DNA of 17,107 nt from Pseudomonadota bacterium (lineage in GTDB: Bacteria; Pseudomonadota; Alphaproteobacteria; Kiloniellales; J153), in the NCBI GenBank assembly GCA_022572105.1, contig JACZWN010000050.1, positions 1 to 17,107 on the forward strand, given 5' to 3'. The notes beneath the pieces were generated by a model. That model was not told the DNA's origin. It worked only from the letters and a program-made list of their open reading frames with translations, and did not search any database. Made by a program: the position numbers and the translations under genes. This document shows, piece after piece, positions 14,801-17,107 of the stretch (positions within the stretch are counted from its first letter, which is position 1; the number at the start of each line of letters is the position of its first letter).

Positions 14801-15321
14801 TCGAGGCCCGCATCGAGGCGCGCGACTACGTCGCCGTGGACGCCCCGGTGCTCGCACGCCTGCTGACGGTCGCCTCGCTCACCGGAATCGGCGACCTGCT
14901 GAGCGGCCAAGGGATCCGCTTCGAGCGTCTGATCGGCGCGTTCACGCTCGAGGATGGCACCCTACGGACCGATCTGATCCGGGCCTATGGGGCCTCGCTC
15001 GGCCTGACGGCGAAGGGTGAGATCGACTTCGACAGCTCCCGGGTCGACCTGAAGGGAACCGTGGTCCCAGCGTATTCGTTGAACCGGATCCTGGGGAAGA
15101 TCCCGTTGCTCGGGTGGCTCTTGACCGGCGGCGAGGGCGGAGGGCTGCTCGCCGTCACCTATCACATGACCGGCGACCTGGGCGATCCCGAGGTCAGCGT
15201 CAATCCGCTATCGGTGCTGGCGCCCGGTTTCCTGCGCGGGCTGTTCAGCGTGATCGGCGAAAATGGCGAAGATGACCGGCCGCGCGCCCTGCCCGAAAGG
15301 CCTGATACCAAGGAGCGTTGA
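11773..15321 (+). CDS. AsmA/YhdP-like large envelope protein
   Basis: The protein has 1182 residues from the first ATG, or 1162 from the ATG at 11833, which may be the ancestral start because the first 20 residues are only the tandem repeat. One signal-anchor helix lies at about 28-47 (IAIEVVAGILAVLVLLMLVAIW) after a short basic segment, so the bulk should be periplasmic. The rest is a long series of beta-strand-rich segments typical of the DUF3971/AsmA/TamB-like bridge proteins proposed to move phospholipids between the membranes. The C-terminal AsmA-like module includes the motif LKGTVVPAYSLNRILGKIPLLGWLL (starting about 1093) and YHMTGDLGDPEVSVNPLS. Two low-complexity linkers interrupt it, at about 795-858 (Ala/Asp/Pro/Lys) and about 915-953 (Asp/Gln/Pro). 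Its last codons lie inside a palindromic repeat. Family assignment is firm; exact cargo is unknown. Confidence 0.88.
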   Translation: MAGAKGRPSEMAGAKGRRSEMIAKSSRIAIEVVAGILAVLVLLMLVAIWRLSSGPVQLDFLTPRIEAALADPQSGRSVRIGSTQLTWAGERRSIEIHTRDVRIRDREGVTIAALPDVVIRLSLRALVQGTIAPTAIEVIGARLSLVRGPDGIFRFGRELAGTDARPAEADFSRILPTVIEDLMSKPAVDRPLTFLTTFRIVGGRVTVDDRKLQRVWEAPFADIELRRDSAGLAGDVALTIDLGETQTKVSGGFLYDRGTDRIDLSGNFTNLHTEALISLVPPLEALDGLAISLDGSLAASLAVNGVVDSLHFEVAGADGVLDLPEFFAEPVALREARLLGQVSGPDRRIDLEAILQLGTAERPGPRISGTATLTASADGFGGDLAVEAEATATGVSMHGLDRYWPLGAKGGRRWTLRNLPRGTVDEIAVRTVLRIPGGRPDDIEIERLDGTLRYHDLEIHYLRPMPPITGVSGTAVFDDRSVTFSTRGGRLAGLTLGTGTVEITGLGIAKEVVRLDLDVTGPLRASLELLDHERLKLIRRLGIDPAGTDGRMAAKVMFGFPIYVEPTFDDLDVSASVTLEGAAVRDFLFGQDVTEGRLALTIDEAGMEVRGSLQLGGVPIDAVWNESFTGEAPVRTQVEARIARFEESKRSAFGLDFRPYLYGPVSADIAYAGYGSGRGTLRAAVDLENARFALEPLVWEKPEGVPGTADLILQLVENRFAEIDRLDISAGTLRASGRGRFDDTGRKLASLALDDLVFGDTRLSEVTVDWLGDGAAVRVGGGVLDARPFLGRGETGDAGADSGADSGQPKPAEDGDETDPGPVLDSTAENERPKGRAADERAAPAKPAVEPKPKPAPRSFTPFALSAPRLDTVTFGPDRFLETVGLELRRGRRGWQRIAVEALVPRALWSPERPSGDAGQSRRNAAEWPGEDDAPSREQSPDQDQDLAPAPAPRWLKIDFGPDGDDGYGLTIEANDTGAVLRALDILDTIRGGRLAIVGHSDGPLPGSPLEARIEARDYVAVDAPVLARLLTVASLTGIGDLLSGQGIRFERLIGAFTLEDGTLRTDLIRAYGASLGLTAKGEIDFDSSRVDLKGTVVPAYSLNRILGKIPLLGWLLTGGEGGGLLAVTYHMTGDLGDPEVSVNPLSVLAPGFLRGLFSVIGENGEDDRPRALPERPDTKER

Positions 15322-15392
15322 TATGGGTCCGTATCAACGAGACTTGGTATGAGCCCTAACCGGCCTGGCCTCATACCAACGAGACTTGGAAT
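15305..15392. repeat. Three copies of a short palindromic repeat between convergent genes
   Basis: Copies at 15305-15324 (ATACCAA-GGAGCG-TTGATAT), 15331-15350 (GTATCAA-CGAGAC-TTGGTAT) and 15373-15392 (ATACCAA-CGAGAC-TTGGAAT) each have 7-base arms around a 6-base centre. The last two share the centre CGAGAC. Copy 1 contains the stop codon of the AsmA-like gene, and copy 3 touches the tyrS stop codon. This resembles a REP-type intergenic element. Confidence 0.75.
15344..15379. terminator. Bidirectional hairpin between the AsmA-like gene and tyrS
   Basis: TTGGTATGAG (15344-15353) and CTCATACCAA (15370-15379) form a perfect 10-base inverted repeat around a 16-base loop. It is made from parts of palindrome copies 2 and 3. 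It lies between two convergent stops and is well placed to end both transcripts, although no long T-run follows on either strand. Confidence 0.45.
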
Positions 15393-16645
15393 TATACGGC
15401 GCGCACCAGGGCGTGGCGCTTTTTGCCGGCCGAGAGCTTGATGATCCCGTCGGGGCCGAGGTCCGAGAGATCGACGGATCGGCCCTCGTTGTCGATCGTG
15501 GCGTCGTTGATCCGCCCGCCGCCGCCCTTGATCAAACGCCGGGCCTCGCCGTTGCTCGCGGTCAATCCGCTCTGGCGCAATAGTTCGTAAGCCGGGATTC
15601 CTTGCGCGAGCCGCTCCCGCGGCACCTCGATGGTCGGCAGCTCGTCGCCCAGGCCGCCCTCCTCGAAGGTCCGGCGCGCGGTCTCGGCCGCCGCTTCGGC
15701 CGCGGCCGGCCCGTGACAGAGCTTGGTCGCCTCGTCGGCGAGCCGTTTTTTGGCCGCGTTGATCTCGGCGTCCTTCAACGCTTCCAAGCGCGCGATCTCG
15801 TCCTCCGGAAGCTCGGTGAAGAGGCGCAGGAAGCGGCCGACGTCGGCGTCCTCGACGTTGCGCCAGTACTGCCAGTAATCGTAGGCCGACAGCCGCTCCC
15901 GGTTGAGCCAGACGGCGCCCATGGCGGTCTTGCCCATCTTGGCGCCCGAGGCGGTGGTAATAAGCGGCGAGGTCAGGCCGAACAGCGTCTTCCGGTCGAG
16001 CCGCCGGCCCAGATCGATGCCGCTGACGATGTTGCCCCACTGGTCCGAGCCGCCCATCTGCAGCACGCAATCGTACCGGCGCGCCAATTCCAGGAAGTCG
16101 TAGGCCTGGAGCACCATGTAGTTGAACTCCAGAAAGCTCAGATGATGCTCGCGCTCGAGGCGCAGCTTGACCGAGTCGAAGGCGAGCATCTGGTTGACCG
16201 AGAAGTGCCGGCCGTACTCGCGCAGGAAGCCGACGTAATTGAGGCCGTCCAGCCAGTCCGCGTTGTCGACCATGATCGCGTCGGTGGGCCCGTCGCCGAA
16301 GCTCAGGAACCGCTCGAAGGTCCGCTTGATCCCGGCCATGTTGCCGGCGATCTCGTCGTCGCTCAGGAGCTGGCGCGTCTCGTCCTTGCCCGAGGGGTCG
16401 CCGATCTTGCTCGTGCCCCCGCCCATGAGCACGATCGGCTTGTGGCCGGTCTTCTGGAGCCGGCGCAGCATCATGATCGGCACCAGGCTGCCCACGTGCA
16501 GCGAATCCGCCGTGCAGTCGAAGCCGATGTAGGCCGCGATCGGCGCCCTCGCCGCGAGCGCGTCCAGGCCGTCGAGATCGGTGCACTGGCGCAGGTAGCC
16601 GCGGCGGGTGATGTCGCGCAGGAAATCCGAGCGGGGCTTAGGCAT
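15392..16645 (-). CDS. tyrS: Tyrosyl-tRNA synthetase
   Basis: The 417-residue cytoplasmic enzyme charges tRNA-Tyr with tyrosine. The class I signatures are visible: YIGFDCTADSLHVGSL with the HIGH-like H50-V-G-S53, and the KMSKS-like loop K236-M-G-K-T240. MGGSDQWGNIVSGIDL is the typical tyrosine/ATP-pocket segment. The C-terminal S4-like RNA-binding domain covers the last 65 or so residues (AYELLRQSGLTASNGEARRLIKGGGG). The ATG at 16643-16645 (MPKPRSDFL) was preferred. A longer frame to 16762 adds 39 residues that overlap the presumed tyrS/anmK promoter region and do not look like TyrRS. It is divergent from anmK, a common alphaproteobacterial arrangement, and converges on the AsmA-like gene. 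Confidence 0.95.
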   Translation of the reverse strand: MPKPRSDFLRDITRRGYLRQCTDLDGLDALAARAPIAAYIGFDCTADSLHVGSLVPIMMLRRLQKTGHKPIVLMGGGTSKIGDPSGKDETRQLLSDDEIAGNMAGIKRTFERFLSFGDGPTDAIMVDNADWLDGLNYVGFLREYGRHFSVNQMLAFDSVKLRLEREHHLSFLEFNYMVLQAYDFLELARRYDCVLQMGGSDQWGNIVSGIDLGRRLDRKTLFGLTSPLITTASGAKMGKTAMGAVWLNRERLSAYDYWQYWRNVEDADVGRFLRLFTELPEDEIARLEALKDAEINAAKKRLADEATKLCHGPAAAEAAAETARRTFEEGGLGDELPTIEVPRERLAQGIPAYELLRQSGLTASNGEARRLIKGGGGRINDATIDNEGRSVDLSDLGPDGIIKLSAGKKRHALVRAV

Positions 16646-16781
16646 GTTCGTCCGAAGGTTCGTGACCGCGCAATGGCCGGTCGGCAGGCGCCGCTTGCCG
16701 TGACGAGGCGGATTTATCACAATCGCCTCCGGCTCACAAATGACCCGTCCAATTACGTCCAATTATACGGCCACGACATCC
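16646..16781. promoter_or_regulatory. Divergent promoter region of tyrS and anmK
   Basis: These 136 bases separate the two start codons. They contain a perfect 10-base tandem repeat, CGTCCAATTA twice (16746-16755 and 16756-16765). On the plus strand ATGACC (16740-16745) and TATACG (16764-16769) are weak -35/-10 matches with 18 bases between. If used, they would put transcription only a few bases before the anmK ATG. This is tentative. No T-box-like leader was identified upstream of tyrS. Confidence 0.35.
16746..16765 (+). repeat. 10-base tandem repeat upstream of anmK
   Basis: CGTCCAATTA is repeated exactly twice, head to tail, 17-36 bases before the anmK start codon. It could be a duplicated binding site or slippage product. 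Confidence 0.7.
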
Positions 16782-17107
16782 ATGACAGACACAGGCGACC
16801 GCTGGGCGCTGGGCCTGATGAGCGGCACCTCGCTCGATGGCATCGACGCGGCGCTGATCCGCACCGACGGCGAGACGGTCGCCGACACCGGCCCGGCCAT
16901 TACGGTCCCCTATGAGGCATCCCTGCGCAACCGGCTCCGCGGCGTTCTGGGCGGCCGGGGGCCGGTCGCGGCGGTGGCGCGCGAGCTGACCGTCGCCCAC
17001 GCCCGGGCTGTCGACCATCGTCTCCACGCCGGCCGCGCCGAGCACGCTGCCACGGCCGATACCGGAAAGCTCCAGGATATGCGGAGAGCCTATCGCGCCG
17101 GCGCTGA
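16782..17107 (+). CDS. anmK: Anhydro-N-acetylmuramic acid kinase, N-terminal fragment only
   Basis: The ATG at 16782 opens a frame to the window end. The first 70 or so residues match AnmK, the cytoplasmic kinase of peptidoglycan recycling that converts anhydro-MurNAc to MurNAc-6-phosphate. The phosphate-binding signature LGLMSGTSLDGIDAALI sits at residues 10-26, and RELTVAHARAV (about 67-77) fits the helix that normally follows. After that the expected IGFHGQT region is absent. The frame instead gives DHRLHAGRAEHAATADTGK, which does not look like AnmK, and the opposite strand there encodes a GMC oxidoreductase piece. The genuine anmK part therefore ends at about 16995-17010. The start has no clear ribosome binding site. 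Confidence 0.8.
   Translation, partial: MTDTGDRWALGLMSGTSLDGIDAALIRTDGETVADTGPAITVPYEASLRNRLRGVLGGRGPVAAVARELTVAHARAVDHRLHAGRAEHAATADTGKLQDMRRAYRAGA
16995..17105 (-). pseudogene. Internal fragment of a GMC-family oxidoreductase (choline/alcohol dehydrogenase type)
   Basis: Read from the right edge on the minus strand in the frame starting at 17105, 37 residues match the GMC flavoprotein family. GAIGSPHILELSGIG satisfies every position of the GMC signature 2 pattern, and it continues through VLGAAGVETMVDSPGVG, the usual AGI-x5-x-PGVG that precedes ENLQDH. After PGVG the frame runs into DGQLARHRRDRPP, which is antisense of anmK and not GMC-like. So an internal piece of a GMC enzyme, cut at both ends, is joined tail to body with anmK. 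It is either truncated by rearrangement or joined in assembly. Confidence 0.75.

Noticed and set aside
13258..14910. 550-residue minus-strand open frame opposite the AsmA-like gene
   Set aside because: Arginine- and alanine-rich shadow without a ribosome binding site or recognisable domain. The plus strand has an anchor helix and AsmA-type C terminus.
16646..16762. 39-residue N-terminal extension of TyrS
   Set aside because: It is not TyrRS-like and would consume the divergent promoter region. MPKPRSDFL is a normal TyrRS beginning.
15390..16772. Shared AATTATACGGC at the tyrS stop and before anmK
   Set aside because: An 11-base match recurring within 17 kb is expected by chance.
15602..16915. 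437-residue plus-strand frame through tyrS into anmK
   Set aside because: Antisense to tyrS for most of its length and out of frame with the AnmK signature. No motif is present.

Overview
The window is GC-rich, densely coded proteobacterial DNA. The gene content (GlnE next to an AsmA/YhdP-like giant, then tyrS divergent from anmK; a split GlxB-GlxC-GlxD glutamate-synthase-like set; an FCD-type GntR regulator) fits an alphaproteobacterium, perhaps Rhodospirillales-like. That placement is inference. No rRNA, tRNA, CRISPR array, insertion sequence or phage gene was seen.

Left part (1-8621) is an ammonium/amine assimilation region. On the minus strand lie an Amt-family transporter (530-1891), a 72-residue single-pass membrane protein (275-493), a terminator hairpin (219-244) and the start of another membrane protein running off the left edge (1-165). 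An FCD-type GntR regulator (2386-3141, minus) is separated by a 387-base control region from a plus-strand operon. That operon encodes a glutamine-synthetase-like ligase (3529-5004), a class II glutamine amidotransferase (GlxB/MgsA type, 5037-5972), a GXGXG beta-helix protein (GlxC/MgsB type, 5960-6805), an FMN/3Fe-4S glutamate-synthase-like subunit (GlxD/MgsC type, 6831-8216) and a 131-residue protein of no recognised family (8226-8621). Together the three Glx proteins rebuild the domains of the large glutamate synthase subunit. The set resembles rhizobial glx clusters and the GmaS/MgsABC modules of the N-methylglutamate pathway, but no GltD-like NAD(P)H subunit and no N-methylglutamate dehydrogenase genes lie in the window. 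A plausible reading is uptake of ammonium or a methylated amine by Amt, gamma-glutamyl ligation by the GS-like enzyme, and transfer to a keto acid by the Glx complex. The true substrate is not decided by sequence.

Middle and right part (8688-16781) is housekeeping: glnE (minus), a 1182-residue AsmA/YhdP-like envelope protein (plus) and tyrS (minus). The two convergent gene pairs end in terminator-like inverted repeats; the one between the AsmA-like gene and tyrS contains three copies of a short palindromic repeat.

The right edge is anomalous. anmK starts normally at 16782, but AnmK similarity stops near 17000. From there to the end, the opposite strand carries a fragment of an unrelated GMC oxidoreductase with a perfect family signature. 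This is either a rearrangement or an assembly chimera.

A recurrent feature is short two-copy tandem repeats placed just before, or at, gene starts: 19 bases upstream of amt, 16 bases upstream of the GS-like gene, 30 bases in frame at the AsmA-like start, and 10 bases between tyrS and anmK.
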